From: Duganella sp. BuS-21
GTDB taxonomy: Bacteria > Pseudomonadota > Gammaproteobacteria > Burkholderiales > Burkholderiaceae_D
Reading direction: 5' to 3'
Assembly (NCBI GenBank): GCA_041874725.1
Contig: CP097466.1
Coordinates: forward strand, 3,286,001 to 3,350,000
DNA: 64,000 nucleotides
Shown here: in pieces, positions 36,890 through 46,205 of the stretch
Position numbering within the stretch: position 1 is the stretch's first letter
How the letters are laid out: each line of letters starts with the position of its first letter
Notes under the pieces: generated by a model
What the model was told of the DNA's origin: nothing
Seen by the model: only the letters and a program-made list of their open reading frames with translations
Database searches by the model: none
Made by a program: the position numbers and the translations under genes

Positions 36890-37795
36890 GTGTCCACTCT
36901 GAACTACAAGCACCTGCGCTATTTCTGGATGGTGGCCCGCAGCGGCAGCATCGCCAAGGCGGCCGAGCAGCTGCACCTGACGCCGCAGTCGATTTCCGGT
37001 CAACTGACGGAGTTCGCCAACACTTTGGGCGTGGAGCTGTTCCGGCGGGTAGGGCGGCGGCTGGAACTGACCGATACCGGCAGCCGCATCCTGCGCCACG
37101 CCGAGGACATCTTCAGCGCCGGCGACGCCTTGCTCGACGTGGTGCGCGATCAGGCCGCGACCCAGGTCACCACTTTCCGCGTGGGCGTATCGGATTCCGT
37201 CTCGAAAGCGGTGGCCTGCCGGCTGGTGGCGCCGGCGCTGGCATTGGCGGAGCCGACGCGCCTGGTGTGCCGCGAAGGCCGCCTGGCTGCGCTGCTGGCG
37301 GACATGGCGGTGCACAAGCTCGACCTCATCATCACCGACCGCGCCATGCCCAGCCATCTGAGCGTGCGCGCCTACAGCCACTTGCTGGGCGAAAGCGAAC
37401 TCGGCGTGTTTGCCACCGCCGCCTTGGCGGCCACGCTGAGCGGCCCGTTTCCCGAATGCCTGAATCATGCGCCGCTGCTGTTGCCGGGCGAAGATGTGGC
37501 CGTGCATGCCAAGCTGATGCAGTGGCTGCATACGCATGTGCCGCGCCTGCGCGTGGTCGGGGATTTCGACGACAGCGCCATGATCAAGGCCTTCGGGCAA
37601 GCGGGCGCGGGCCTGTTCTTCGCGCCGGCGGCCATCGCGCCGACGATCTGCGCGCAGTATGCCGTGGTCATGCTGAGCACCATAGCTTCGCTGCGCGAAC
37701 AGGTCTACGCCATCACCACCGAGCGGCGCATCAGCCACCCGGCCACGCAGGCCATCCGCCAGGCGGCGCGCGAGGCGCTGCCGAGCTCGACGTGA
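36890..37795 (+). CDS. nhaR: NhaR-like LysR transcriptional activator
   Basis: A 301-residue LysR regulator. The N-terminus NYKHLRYFWMVARSGSIAKA, the helix-turn-helix AAEQLHLTPQSISGQL and FRRVGRRLELTDTGS are characteristic of NhaR, the sodium-responsive activator. GVSDSVSKAVACRLVAPAL opens the effector domain. It starts with GTG at 36890 behind GAGG. No nhaA antiporter is adjacent; the divergent TerC gene is the nearest possible target. Confidence 0.88.
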   Translation: MSTLNYKHLRYFWMVARSGSIAKAAEQLHLTPQSISGQLTEFANTLGVELFRRVGRRLELTDTGSRILRHAEDIFSAGDALLDVVRDQAATQVTTFRVGVSDSVSKAVACRLVAPALALAEPTRLVCREGRLAALLADMAVHKLDLIITDRAMPSHLSVRAYSHLLGESELGVFATAALAATLSGPFPECLNHAPLLLPGEDVAVHAKLMQWLHTHVPRLRVVGDFDDSAMIKAFGQAGAGLFFAPAAIAPTICAQYAVVMLSTIASLREQVYAITTERRISHPATQAIRQAAREALPSST

Positions 37796-37814
37796 GCCGA
37801 GCGTGCGACTGGCC

Positions 37815-39824
37815 TTAGGGTATCCGCCAGATGAAGCGCACGCCGTCGCTGCCGTCGGGGAGGGGGCCGGGGCTGTCGGCGATCAGGGCGCCGGTTTGCG
37901 GGTGGATGCGCAGGTAGAAATTGGTTTGCAACGACATCAGCAGCAGTTCGCCGGTCGGCGTTTCCATCCACTGGAAGCTTTGCGCCAGGCCGGGCCGGGT
38001 GGTTTGCAAGCTGGCGCCGCCGTCCGGGCCGACGCTCAGGAAGCTGTCGCCGGCTTGCAGGGCGACGCGGCCCAGCCCCAGCTCGCGCACCGTGAAGTTG
38101 AGCGGCTGCGCCGCCGCGCGGCCGACGGCGGCGCGCAGCTGGATCTCCTGCTCATAGGGGATAGGCCGCATCAGGCCGCGCGCATAGGGCTGCTTGACCT
38201 CGATGCTGTCGAAGTCCGCCGCACCGCCGTTCTGCTTGCCCGTGTTGTAGTTGAACAGGGCGTAGCGCACGCCCTGGAAGGTGGTCAGCTGGAAGATCAT
38301 GGTGAACGGCTCGCCGATGGTCTGGAAGTTGCGGCCGTCGATGGAATAGCTGAAGCGCGCCTTCTCGGTCAGAAAATCGCAGTCGGCGCGCAGCCACAGG
38401 CGCGTGGCCTTGACCGCTACGCGCACGGTGCGATTGCGGGCCTGGTCGAACAGGGCCAGCGACAGCTTGCCGTCGCTGCGCTCCACGCCCAGCGCGGCGT
38501 AGGGCAGGTTGAGCAGGGCCAGGCCGGCGACGTCGTTTTCCTGCAAGCCTGCCGCATCCAGCACCACGGTGGGCGAGGACATCGGCCCGATGGCGCGCTG
38601 GGTCAGCGTATTGCGCGCCTCCCACAACGAGGCCGCAGACATGGAGCGCAGGCGCAGGTAGCCGGGACGCTCGCTGAGCGACCATCGCTCCTCCACCGGC
38701 ACGTGGTTCCATTGCCAGAGCGGCTTGAGCGCCGGCTCGGAGAAATCGTCGTCGCGTTCGAACGGCACTTTCACCTGCTGCCGTTCCGCCGTGCGCGGCT
38801 TGACCCAGGTGCGCGGATTGCGACCGGGATTGCCGGGCAGGCCGAAGTAGGGCCAGCCGTCCTTCCAGGTGACCGGCGCCAGGCTGAGGAGGCGGCCGAT
38901 CGAGTTATAGTCCATCATTGAAAAGCCCCACCATTCGCCGGCTTCGGTCAGCACAATGCCGCCCTGGTGCATGGCGGTGGCGTCGCGCGAGGCCGGATTC
39001 GGCGGGCTCACATCGAAAGGATATGCCTTGTTGTTCAAGCGGTAGCCGCGCACCAGGCCGAAGCCCTCGTCCTTGCTGATGGCCTGATTGACTTCGTACG
39101 GCCCGTACACGTTGTCGGCGCGCGCCGCCGGCATGCGGAAGCCGCCCGCGTAGTTGGCGCTGAGGATGAAATATCTGCCGCCGATCTTGTAGAAGTGCGC
39201 GCCTTCGCCCATGCCGTCGGTTTTTGAGAACAGCACTTTCTCCGTGCTCGGAACGATGTCGAGCAAGTCGTCGGTGAGCTGGGCGATATGCAGGTCCTGA
39301 TGGCCCCACACGGCATAGGCCTTGTTGTCGTCGTCGAACAGCACCGACAGGTCGTGCAGGCTGCGCTTCATTTCCCAGTGCGCCCACGGCCCGCGCGGAT
39401 TGATGGCGGAGTAGATTTGCGTCGCGCGCCCGTTCACATTGGTGAAGATGTAGAACACGCCGTTGCGGTAGCGCAGGCTCGGCGCCCAGATGCCCTGGCC
39501 GTAAATGTTTTTGCCGCCTTCAAGCCGGTAGGCCGGGCCGAGGTCGAGCCATTCTGCGGCGTAGCTGAGGAACTCCCAGTTGACCATGTCCCTGGAGCGC
39601 AGCAGCGGCAGGCCGGGCATGGCGTGCATGGTGGTGCCGGTGAGGTAGAACCAGTCGTTCACGCGTATCAGGTCGGGATCGGAGAACTCGTCGTAGAACA
39701 GCGGATTGGTGAATGTGCCGTCGCCGTTGTCCGGCGTCCAGGTGCGGACCGGCGGCTCGGCGTGCGCCGGCGCCGTGAGCAGTATCGTAGTGAAGGCAAC
39801 CACCAGCGCCGATTGGATGGTCAT
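37815..39824 (-). CDS. large secreted glycoside hydrolase family 43 enzyme
   Basis: A 669-residue protein. A signal peptide ends near PAHA at residue 22. The GH43 propeller fills about 30-340, with the base Asp in YDEFSDPDLIRVNDWFYLTG, the middle Asp in SLHDLSVLFDDDNKAYAVWG and the acid Glu in KTDGMGEGAHFYKIGGRYF. A beta-sandwich domain of GH43 C-terminal type follows (about 370-560; DDDFSEPALKPLWQWNHVP). The last 110 residues resemble a fascin- or actin-crosslinking-like fold (DSFLSVGPDG, NFYLRIHPQTG), probably a carbohydrate-binding part. It lies 11 bp after the GH2 gene on the same strand. Likely xylosidase or arabinosidase; the substrate is unproven. Confidence 0.9.
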   Translation of the reverse strand: MTIQSALVVAFTTILLTAPAHAEPPVRTWTPDNGDGTFTNPLFYDEFSDPDLIRVNDWFYLTGTTMHAMPGLPLLRSRDMVNWEFLSYAAEWLDLGPAYRLEGGKNIYGQGIWAPSLRYRNGVFYIFTNVNGRATQIYSAINPRGPWAHWEMKRSLHDLSVLFDDDNKAYAVWGHQDLHIAQLTDDLLDIVPSTEKVLFSKTDGMGEGAHFYKIGGRYFILSANYAGGFRMPAARADNVYGPYEVNQAISKDEGFGLVRGYRLNNKAYPFDVSPPNPASRDATAMHQGGIVLTEAGEWWGFSMMDYNSIGRLLSLAPVTWKDGWPYFGLPGNPGRNPRTWVKPRTAERQQVKVPFERDDDFSEPALKPLWQWNHVPVEERWSLSERPGYLRLRSMSAASLWEARNTLTQRAIGPMSSPTVVLDAAGLQENDVAGLALLNLPYAALGVERSDGKLSLALFDQARNRTVRVAVKATRLWLRADCDFLTEKARFSYSIDGRNFQTIGEPFTMIFQLTTFQGVRYALFNYNTGKQNGGAADFDSIEVKQPYARGLMRPIPYEQEIQLRAAVGRAAAQPLNFTVRELGLGRVALQAGDSFLSVGPDGGASLQTTRPGLAQSFQWMETPTGELLLMSLQTNFYLRIHPQTGALIADSPGPLPDGSDGVRFIWRIP

Positions 39825-39835
39825 CGCGTCTCCTG

Positions 39836-42304
39836 TTATTTGGCCTGCAGTGTCACGATGGCCGGCGTCAAACCCTCCGCCATGGCGCGCACCACGATGC
39901 TACCGGATTGTCCCGGCTTGGCCCGCACTATCGCCAGGCAAAGGCCATTGAACGCGGCGCGTTCCGGCGACTGGAACGATTCCATATTGGTCGGATCGCC
40001 GTTGTCGGTCGCCACCAGTTCGCCGGGGCCTTCCACCGTAAAGCGGATGCGCTGGTCGGCGCGCGGTGCGGTCACGCCGTAGGCGTCGGTCACCCGCACG
40101 CTGATGAAGGACAGGTCGCGGCCGTCGGCGGCGATGACGTTGCGGTCGGCGCCGGCCTGCAGCACGGCGGCCGCCTGCGCGGTCTTCACCGAGGAGCGCG
40201 CCCATTCCTTGCCGTCCTTGTAGGCCACCACGCTGATCTCGCCCGGTTCGTACACCACGTAATCCCAGCGCAGGCGGTATTCATAGGGCGCCTTCTTGAT
40301 GCGTCCCTGCGATTTGCCGTTGACGAACAGCTCCGCCTCGTCGCCGGAGGTGAACAGGTGTACCGGCGTGACCTGGCCCACGCGCTCCGGCCAGCTCCAA
40401 TGCGGCAGCAGGTGCGCCAGCGGCAGGTCCGGCCGCCAGCGCGACTGGTACAGGTAGTAGCGGTCTTTCGGAAATCCAGCGAGATCGATGATGCCGGAGT
40501 AGGAACTGCGCGCGCCGTAGTAGGGCGTGGGCTCGCCCAGATAGTCCCAGCCGGTCCAGACGAATTCGCCGGCCACGTAAGGGTTCTGGTCCTGCGCCGC
40601 CCAGGAGCGGTCGGCCGAGCTGCCGAAATCGGCGGCGAACAATTCATAGGCGCTGACGTGCTGGCGTTGCGGATCGCCGCCCACGCCGGGCCGCACCGCT
40701 GCGCTGTTCACGCCCGGCACCGGGAACTGGTACTCGCCACGGCTGCTGAGCGCCGAAGCGCTTTCCGTCGACACCATCATCTTGTCCGGGAATTTCTGAT
40801 GGAAGGCCGGGAACTGGCCAGGCAAGGCGCGTATGCCCGCACCCTGGTAATTCAGGCCGATGATGTCCAGCGTGGCCGGCATCGGCATGTCGGCCTTGGC
40901 GTAGTTCATGGCGTTGGTGACGGGACGCGTGGGGTCTTCGCGGTGCGCGATCTCCACCAGTTTGGCGCTAAGGGCCGCACCGGCGTCGCCGGCGTACTGC
41001 TCGCCCACCTCGTTCCCCACGCTCCAGATAATCACCGATGGATGGTTGCGGTCGCGCCGCAGCATGGCGCGCAGATCGCGCTCGTGCCACTCGGGGAAGA
41101 TCTGGTGGAAGTCCTGCTCGGTCTTCTTGCGCTCCCACGAATCGAATACTTCGTCCAGCACCAGAATGCCCATGCGGTCGGTCAGTTCCAGCAATTCGGG
41201 TGCGGGCGGGTTGTGGCTCGTGCGCACGGCGTTGGCGCCCATCGTCTGCAGGATCTGCAGTTGGCGTTCGGCGGCGCGCACATTGAAGGCCGCGCCCAGT
41301 GCGCCAAGGTCGTGGTGGTTGTTGACGCCGTTGATCATGATTTTCTCGCCGTTGACGAACAGCCCGCGCTCCGCATCGAAGCGCAGCGAGCGGATGCCGA
41401 ACGGCGTTTCGTCGCTGTCCACGGTCTTGCCATCGCGGCTGATGGTGGTGACAGCAAGGTAGCGGTGCGGACGCTGTTGCGGCATCGGCCCCCACAGGCG
41501 CGGTTGCGCGACGCGCGCGGCGGCGTTGACGGTGGCGCTGGAGCGTGCCGCCACGGTCACGCGCTGCGTCGGCAGCGTGGCCACCGCGTCGCCGGTGCGC
41601 TTGCCGTCATCGTCCAGCGCGTACAAGCGGGTGGTGATTTCCGCCGTGGCGGCGCTGCTGCCGTCGTTGTCCACGGTGACGGCCAGTTCAACCTGCGCCG
41701 CTTCGCGCGAGACTTCCGGCGTGCGCACCACCGTGCCCCAATGCGCCACGTGCACCGGATTGCTGACGGTGAGCCAGACGTTGCGATACAGTCCGGCGCC
41801 CGGATACCAGCGCGCCGAGTCGGGCGGATTGTCGAGCCGGATCGCCAGCCGGTTGGCGCCGCCCGCTTTGGCGTACGGCGTCAGGTCGAGGCGGAAGGAG
41901 TTGTAGCCGTAGGGCCAGGAGCCGACCAGCTTGTCGTTGAGCCATACACTGGCGTGCGACATGGCGCCATCGATATCGATGAAGATGGATTGGCCCTTGT
42001 CGCCGGCCGGAATCGCGAGATCCTTGCGATACCACACCGGGCCCCAGGTGGTGAGCCGGCCCATGCCGCCGTGCGGTCCGCTGGTCAGGAACGGACCTTC
42101 GATGGCCCAGTCGTGCGGCAGCGTGACGGCGCGTTGCGGCCCGGCTTCGATGCCGGGCGCAGTGCTGTCGCCGCGCTGGAAGCGCCAGCCGTCGTTGATC
42201 GATTGGCGGCCGGCGTGGGCGCCAACGGGAAGCAAGGCGATGGCGAGCGCGCCTACCGCCAGCCATCGCTGGATGTGGTGAGTTTTCATGCAATAGGTCT
42301 TCAA
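39836..42304 (-). CDS. secreted glycoside hydrolase family 2 enzyme (beta-galactosidase-like)
   Basis: About 822 residues with a signal peptide. The order is a sugar-binding jelly roll (INDGWRFQRGD, LPHDWAIEGPF, WYRKDLAIPAGDKGQSIFID), an Ig-like domain, a TIM barrel, and C-terminal DUF4982/Ig domains. The acid/base is in WSVGNEVGEQYAGDAG, the nucleophile Glu in MMVSTESASALSSRGEY, and GVNNHHDLGALG and AVRTSHNPPAPELLELTDRM are typical of GH2. An AGGAG lies five bases before the TTG at 42304; GTG at 42307 and ATG at 42289 are other possible starts. It forms an operon with the GH43 gene and is divergent from a LacI regulator. Confidence 0.92.
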   Translation of the reverse strand: MKTYCMKTHHIQRWLAVGALAIALLPVGAHAGRQSINDGWRFQRGDSTAPGIEAGPQRAVTLPHDWAIEGPFLTSGPHGGMGRLTTWGPVWYRKDLAIPAGDKGQSIFIDIDGAMSHASVWLNDKLVGSWPYGYNSFRLDLTPYAKAGGANRLAIRLDNPPDSARWYPGAGLYRNVWLTVSNPVHVAHWGTVVRTPEVSREAAQVELAVTVDNDGSSAATAEITTRLYALDDDGKRTGDAVATLPTQRVTVAARSSATVNAAARVAQPRLWGPMPQQRPHRYLAVTTISRDGKTVDSDETPFGIRSLRFDAERGLFVNGEKIMINGVNNHHDLGALGAAFNVRAAERQLQILQTMGANAVRTSHNPPAPELLELTDRMGILVLDEVFDSWERKKTEQDFHQIFPEWHERDLRAMLRRDRNHPSVIIWSVGNEVGEQYAGDAGAALSAKLVEIAHREDPTRPVTNAMNYAKADMPMPATLDIIGLNYQGAGIRALPGQFPAFHQKFPDKMMVSTESASALSSRGEYQFPVPGVNSAAVRPGVGGDPQRQHVSAYELFAADFGSSADRSWAAQDQNPYVAGEFVWTGWDYLGEPTPYYGARSSYSGIIDLAGFPKDRYYLYQSRWRPDLPLAHLLPHWSWPERVGQVTPVHLFTSGDEAELFVNGKSQGRIKKAPYEYRLRWDYVVYEPGEISVVAYKDGKEWARSSVKTAQAAAVLQAGADRNVIAADGRDLSFISVRVTDAYGVTAPRADQRIRFTVEGPGELVATDNGDPTNMESFQSPERAAFNGLCLAIVRAKPGQSGSIVVRAMAEGLTPAIVTLQAK

Positions 42305-42334
42305 CACGTCTCCTTTTTGTTGAATTTATGATAG

Positions 42335-42347
42335 CGCAATCATTGCG
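42335..42347. promoter_or_regulatory. candidate LacI-family operator
   Basis: The perfect palindrome CGCAATCATTGCG is centred in the 90-bp gap between the divergent GH2 and LacI-type genes. LacI regulators usually bind such CG-containing palindromes and repress neighbours. The odd-length centre differs from the common even-centred sites, so the call is moderate. Confidence 0.5.
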
Positions 42348-42394
42348 TGTTGTCAGTTAAAATGGTTATGCCTATCAACACCATGGAAGAAAAG

Positions 42395-43390
42395 ATGCCA
42401 GCAACTCCAGTTACATTGATCGACGTCGCCAAGGCGGCCGGCGTGTCGCCGATTACCGTCTCGCGCGCGCTCAATGAGCCGCAACTGGTGCGGCCGGTGA
42501 CGCTGGCCAAGGTGCAGGAGGCGGTCAAGCGCACCGGCTACGTGAAAAACATGCTGGCCGGCGGACTGGCATCGAGCCGCAGCAAGCTGGTGGCGCTGGT
42601 GCTGCCGACCATCTCGACCCAGACCTTCGCCGACATGGTGCAGGGCGCAACCGATCGCCTGACGGCCGCCGGCTACCAGCTGCTGCTCGGTATCGTCGGT
42701 TATGAAACCTGGCGCGAGGAAGTGCTGGTCGAGACCATACTCAGTCGTCGTCCCGACGGCGTAATCCTCACCGGCTCACTCCACACCGACAACACGCGTC
42801 AACGCCTGCTGCAAATCGGCACGCCGGTGGTGGAAACCTGGGACATGACGCCGCATCCGATCGACATGGTGATCGGCTTCTCGCACGAGGAAGTCGGCCG
42901 CGCCTGCGCCAGGCATTTGCTGGCGCAGGGCTACCGTCGCTTCGGCATGCTGACCGCGAGCGATCCGCGCGCCGGCCAGCGCACGCAGGGCTTCCAGGCG
43001 GAGCTGGCGCAGTACGGCGTGACCGTGGTCAGTGCTCGCCAGGTGCCGGCGCCGGGCGCCTTGCCGCAGGGCCGCCTGGGCGCTGTCGCGCTGCTGGATG
43101 AGCATCCGGAACTCGATGCGATCTACTGCAGTTCGGACACGCTGGCCCACGGCGTGCTGATTGAAGCGCAATGCCGTGGCCTGCGCGTGCCGCAGGATCT
43201 GGCCATCATGGGTTTCGGCGATTTGAATTTTTCCGAGTACACCAATCCGCCGCTGTCCACCGTCAAGGTCGACGGCGCCAAGATCGGGGCGATGTCGGCC
43301 CAGGCCTTGTTGGATCGCCTGGGCGGCGACCTGACGGCCGCGCGCATCGTCAACACCGGCTTCGAGTTGATGCAGCGCGGCAGTACCTAG
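42395..43390 (+). CDS. LacI-family transcriptional regulator
   Basis: A 331-residue repressor. The helix-turn-helix is at residues 6-27 (TLIDVAKAAGVSPITVSRAL) and the hinge helix near KNMLAGGLASSRSKLVALV. The periplasmic-binding-like sensor fills the rest (DAIYCSSDTLAHGVLIEAQ, LAIMGFGDLNFSEYTNPPLS). The sequence style is close to GntR gluconate-type members. I chose ATG at 42395 because GGAAG lies five bases upstream and the HTH follows at the usual distance. It probably controls the divergent GH2-GH43 operon. It ends with a 4-bp overlap with the convergent photolyase gene. Confidence 0.92.
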   Translation: MPATPVTLIDVAKAAGVSPITVSRALNEPQLVRPVTLAKVQEAVKRTGYVKNMLAGGLASSRSKLVALVLPTISTQTFADMVQGATDRLTAAGYQLLLGIVGYETWREEVLVETILSRRPDGVILTGSLHTDNTRQRLLQIGTPVVETWDMTPHPIDMVIGFSHEEVGRACARHLLAQGYRRFGMLTASDPRAGQRTQGFQAELAQYGVTVVSARQVPAPGALPQGRLGAVALLDEHPELDAIYCSSDTLAHGVLIEAQCRGLRVPQDLAIMGFGDLNFSEYTNPPLSTVKVDGAKIGAMSAQALLDRLGGDLTAARIVNTGFELMQRGST

Positions 43391-44913
43391 AGTTCAGGCA
43401 GCCGGCTGCGCAGGTCGGCGGCGCGTTCGCGCAAGGCGGCCAGTGCGCCTTCATCCATGCGCCGCAACTGCTGGTATACCATGCCGAGACGGTGGTTGCC
43501 GGCCAAGCGATCGCGATTACGGTCGAAGAAATCCCAGTACAGCGCATTGTATGGGCAGGCGCGTTCGCCCAGCCTGGCCTTCTTGTCGTAGTGACAGCCC
43601 TTGCAGTAATCGCTCATGCGGTCGATGTAGGCGGCGCTGGAGACATAAGGCTTGGTCGCCAGCAGGCCGCCGTCCGCATACTGACTCATGCCCAGCGTGT
43701 TCGGCAACTCCACCCATTCGAAAGCGTCGATGTAGACGCCCAGATACCAGCGATGCAGCTCCTGTGGCGACAGCCCCGCCAGCAGCGAGAAATTCCCGAT
43801 CACCATCAGCCGGTTGATATGGTGGCTGTGCGCGTGCTCCAGCGATTGGCCGATGGCGGCGGCGACGCAGCGCATGCGCGTGCGGCCATCCCAGAACCAC
43901 GACGGCAACGCCGCGTGGTGATCGAACGCATTCAGCTCGTCGTAACCCGGCATGCGGTGCCAGTACACGCCGCGCACGTACTCGCGCCAACCGAGGATCT
44001 GGCGGATAAAGCCTTCGGCCGATGCCAGCGGCACGGCGCCCTCGCCGAGCGCCGCTTCCACCCGCGCCACCACCGTGCGTGGCGACAGCATCTTGACGTT
44101 CATGGCGAACGACAGCAGCGAGTGGAACAGGCGCCAGGCCTTGACGCTCATCGCATCCTGGAAGCGGCCGAAGTGGGGCAACGCCTGCTCCACGAAGCGC
44201 TCCAGCTGCTGCAAGGCTTCCTCCTGATTCAGCGGCCACGCGAACTGCGATGCGTTGGCCGCGCCGAAGCTGGCGGCGCCGGAGGCCTGGATGGTTGCCC
44301 ATAACGCGCTGTGATCGTGACGGCCGCGCAGGTCTGCCGGTTCCCAAGGCATGCCGGGCCAGGCTTCGCGGTTGTCCTGGTCGAAATTCCATTTGCCGCC
44401 TGCCGGCTTGCCGGTGGCGGACATCAGCACGCCGTGGCGGGTGCGCATGCGGCGGTAAAACTGCTCCATCAGCCAGTGCTCTTTGCCGGAGAAGATCTGC
44501 GCCGCTTCGTCGCGGGCGGTGTAGAAATGTTCGGTGTCGTCCATCTGGGCCGTGATCGACAGGCCTGCGGCATAGGCGGCCAGTTGCTGGTCCAGGCGCC
44601 ATTCGTCGGGCGCCTGCCAGGCGAATTCGGTGGCGCGGTAGTGCGCCAGCAGATCGTCCAGGTTGGCGGGGATGGCGTGGCGGTTGGCGGCGTCGTCGAT
44701 GGCCAGGTAGTGCACGCGGTGGCCGCCGTCACGCAGGCGCTGCGCGAAGTCGCGCATGGCGGCGAAGATGGCGATGATCTTCTGCGCGTGATGCAATACG
44801 TAGTCGGTTTCCTGCCGCACTTCCATCATCACGAACACCACGTCGTCTTGCGGCGTGGAGAACCAGCTGTGTTGCGGGTTCAGTTGGTCTCCGAGAACGA
44901 GTTTGAGCTTCAT
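43387..44913 (-). CDS. iron-sulfur cryptochrome/photolyase (FeS-BCP type)
   Basis: A 508-residue flavoprotein of the bacterial (6-4) photolyase / FeS-BCP group. The start MKLKLVLGDQLNPQHSW is typical of the DUF523-linked photolyase-related N-terminal domain. The FAD region contains HSHHINRLMVIGNFSLLAG and YIDAFEWVELPNTLGMSQYA. The [4Fe-4S] cysteines are visible in DYCKGCHYD and ERACPYNALYW, plus one or more upstream. It should use light to repair UV damage or sense blue light. The start overlaps the M20 peptidase stop by 4 bp (ATGA). Confidence 0.92.
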   Translation of the reverse strand: MKLKLVLGDQLNPQHSWFSTPQDDVVFVMMEVRQETDYVLHHAQKIIAIFAAMRDFAQRLRDGGHRVHYLAIDDAANRHAIPANLDDLLAHYRATEFAWQAPDEWRLDQQLAAYAAGLSITAQMDDTEHFYTARDEAAQIFSGKEHWLMEQFYRRMRTRHGVLMSATGKPAGGKWNFDQDNREAWPGMPWEPADLRGRHDHSALWATIQASGAASFGAANASQFAWPLNQEEALQQLERFVEQALPHFGRFQDAMSVKAWRLFHSLLSFAMNVKMLSPRTVVARVEAALGEGAVPLASAEGFIRQILGWREYVRGVYWHRMPGYDELNAFDHHAALPSWFWDGRTRMRCVAAAIGQSLEHAHSHHINRLMVIGNFSLLAGLSPQELHRWYLGVYIDAFEWVELPNTLGMSQYADGGLLATKPYVSSAAYIDRMSDYCKGCHYDKKARLGERACPYNALYWDFFDRNRDRLAGNHRLGMVYQQLRRMDEGALAALRERAADLRSRLPEL

Positions 44914-46205
44914 TTCGCCAACGGTGCGGAGACGCCGTCCATGCCTGCCAAGCCGAGGATCGTCAGCATGACGTTCTGCGGGCCGGTGTGGGCATTGCGC
45001 GCCGACCACCATTCCAGTTTTTCCGAGTGATAGCCGCCCGAGCTGCCGCCGCCGGACATGGTAATCGCCGGCACGCCGAGGCTCATCGGCAGGTTGGCGT
45101 CGGTGGAGTGCGCGCTGTCCAGCAGCGCGGGGCGGCCTTGTACCGTGGCCGCCGCCAACGCGGTCTTGACGATGAAGGCATCCTTGCCCATCTGGCCGGC
45201 CGGGCGGTCGCCGATCAGCGTCAACTCGGCGGAGATGGTGTTGCCGGCGCTGGCGTTCCAGCGCTGGTTGGTGTCGGCCACGCCTTGCTGGATGGCGTCC
45301 TTGATCTGCTGCTCCACCTTGGCCAGCACCGCTGCATCTGCGGAGCGGATGTCGATCAGCATCGAGCTTTCGGCGGAAATGCTGTTGACCGATTGTCCGC
45401 CTTGCACCACACCGACATTGAAGGTCACCTTCGGTTGCAACGGCACGCGGATATCGTCGATGCGGGCGATCACGCGGCCGGCGGCGTGCACCGCCGACGG
45501 CAGGCCGAAGCCCTCGTAGCTATGGCCGCCCGGGCCGCGTATGGTGGCCTTGAAGCGGCGGCTGCCGGTGCCGATGTAGGTGACCGGATCGCCGTCCGCA
45601 CCGAGCGCCGGCTCCAGGCCGACGAAGGCCTTGATGTCCTTGCGCTGGCTGAACAGGTGCTTCACGCCTTTCAGGTCGCCCAATCCTTCCTCGCCGACGT
45701 TGGCGACGAACAGTACGTCGCCCACGGTGCGGATGCGCGCGTCGCGCAGGGCGTGCGCCACGGCCAGCATGGCGGCCAGGGAGCGGGCGTTATCGGCGAT
45801 GCCCGGCGCGTAGTAGCGGCCATCCTTTTCGCGCACGGTAAGGTCGGTGGCGGCAGGGTAGACTGTGTCCAGATGCGCGGCCAGGACCACCAGCGGGCCT
45901 TTGCCGCTGCCGCGATACGTGCCCAGCACATTACCGGCGCCGTCCAGTTGCACGTCTTGCAGGCCGGCGGCTTTCAGGCGTTCCGCATAATCGCGGGCGC
46001 GTGCGCCTTCGGCGAAGGTGGGGGCGGGAATGGCATTGATGGCGAGCGTGTTGGCGGTGGTGGTGGTTTCGTTTTTTTCGAGATAGGCCAGCGCCTGTTT
46101 CACGGCCGGTTGCGCGGCGATGCGCGCCATGTCCTGTTCCTGTGCGTGGGCCGGCAAGGCAGCGTAGGCTGCGCCGATGGCGAGGCTGAGTAGCATGTGC
46201 TTCAT
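44910..46205 (-). CDS. secreted M20-family metallopeptidase
   Basis: A 431-residue zinc peptidase with a signal peptide ending at PAHAQ. Metal and catalytic residues are visible: His and Asp in VVLAAHLDTVYP, the bridging Asp in GIADNARSLAAMLAVAHAL, Glu-Glu in VANVGEEGLGDLKG, and the late His in GGGSSGGYHSEKLEWW. The dimerisation domain is in the middle (GGHSYEGFGLPSAVHAAGR). Family members cut dipeptides or N-acyl amino acids. The start overlaps the histidine-kinase stop by 4 bp, and its stop overlaps the photolyase start by 4 bp. Confidence 0.92.
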   Translation of the reverse strand: MKHMLLSLAIGAAYAALPAHAQEQDMARIAAQPAVKQALAYLEKNETTTTANTLAINAIPAPTFAEGARARDYAERLKAAGLQDVQLDGAGNVLGTYRGSGKGPLVVLAAHLDTVYPAATDLTVREKDGRYYAPGIADNARSLAAMLAVAHALRDARIRTVGDVLFVANVGEEGLGDLKGVKHLFSQRKDIKAFVGLEPALGADGDPVTYIGTGSRRFKATIRGPGGHSYEGFGLPSAVHAAGRVIARIDDIRVPLQPKVTFNVGVVQGGQSVNSISAESSMLIDIRSADAAVLAKVEQQIKDAIQQGVADTNQRWNASAGNTISAELTLIGDRPAGQMGKDAFIVKTALAAATVQGRPALLDSAHSTDANLPMSLGVPAITMSGGGSSGGYHSEKLEWWSARNAHTGPQNVMLTILGLAGMDGVSAPLAK

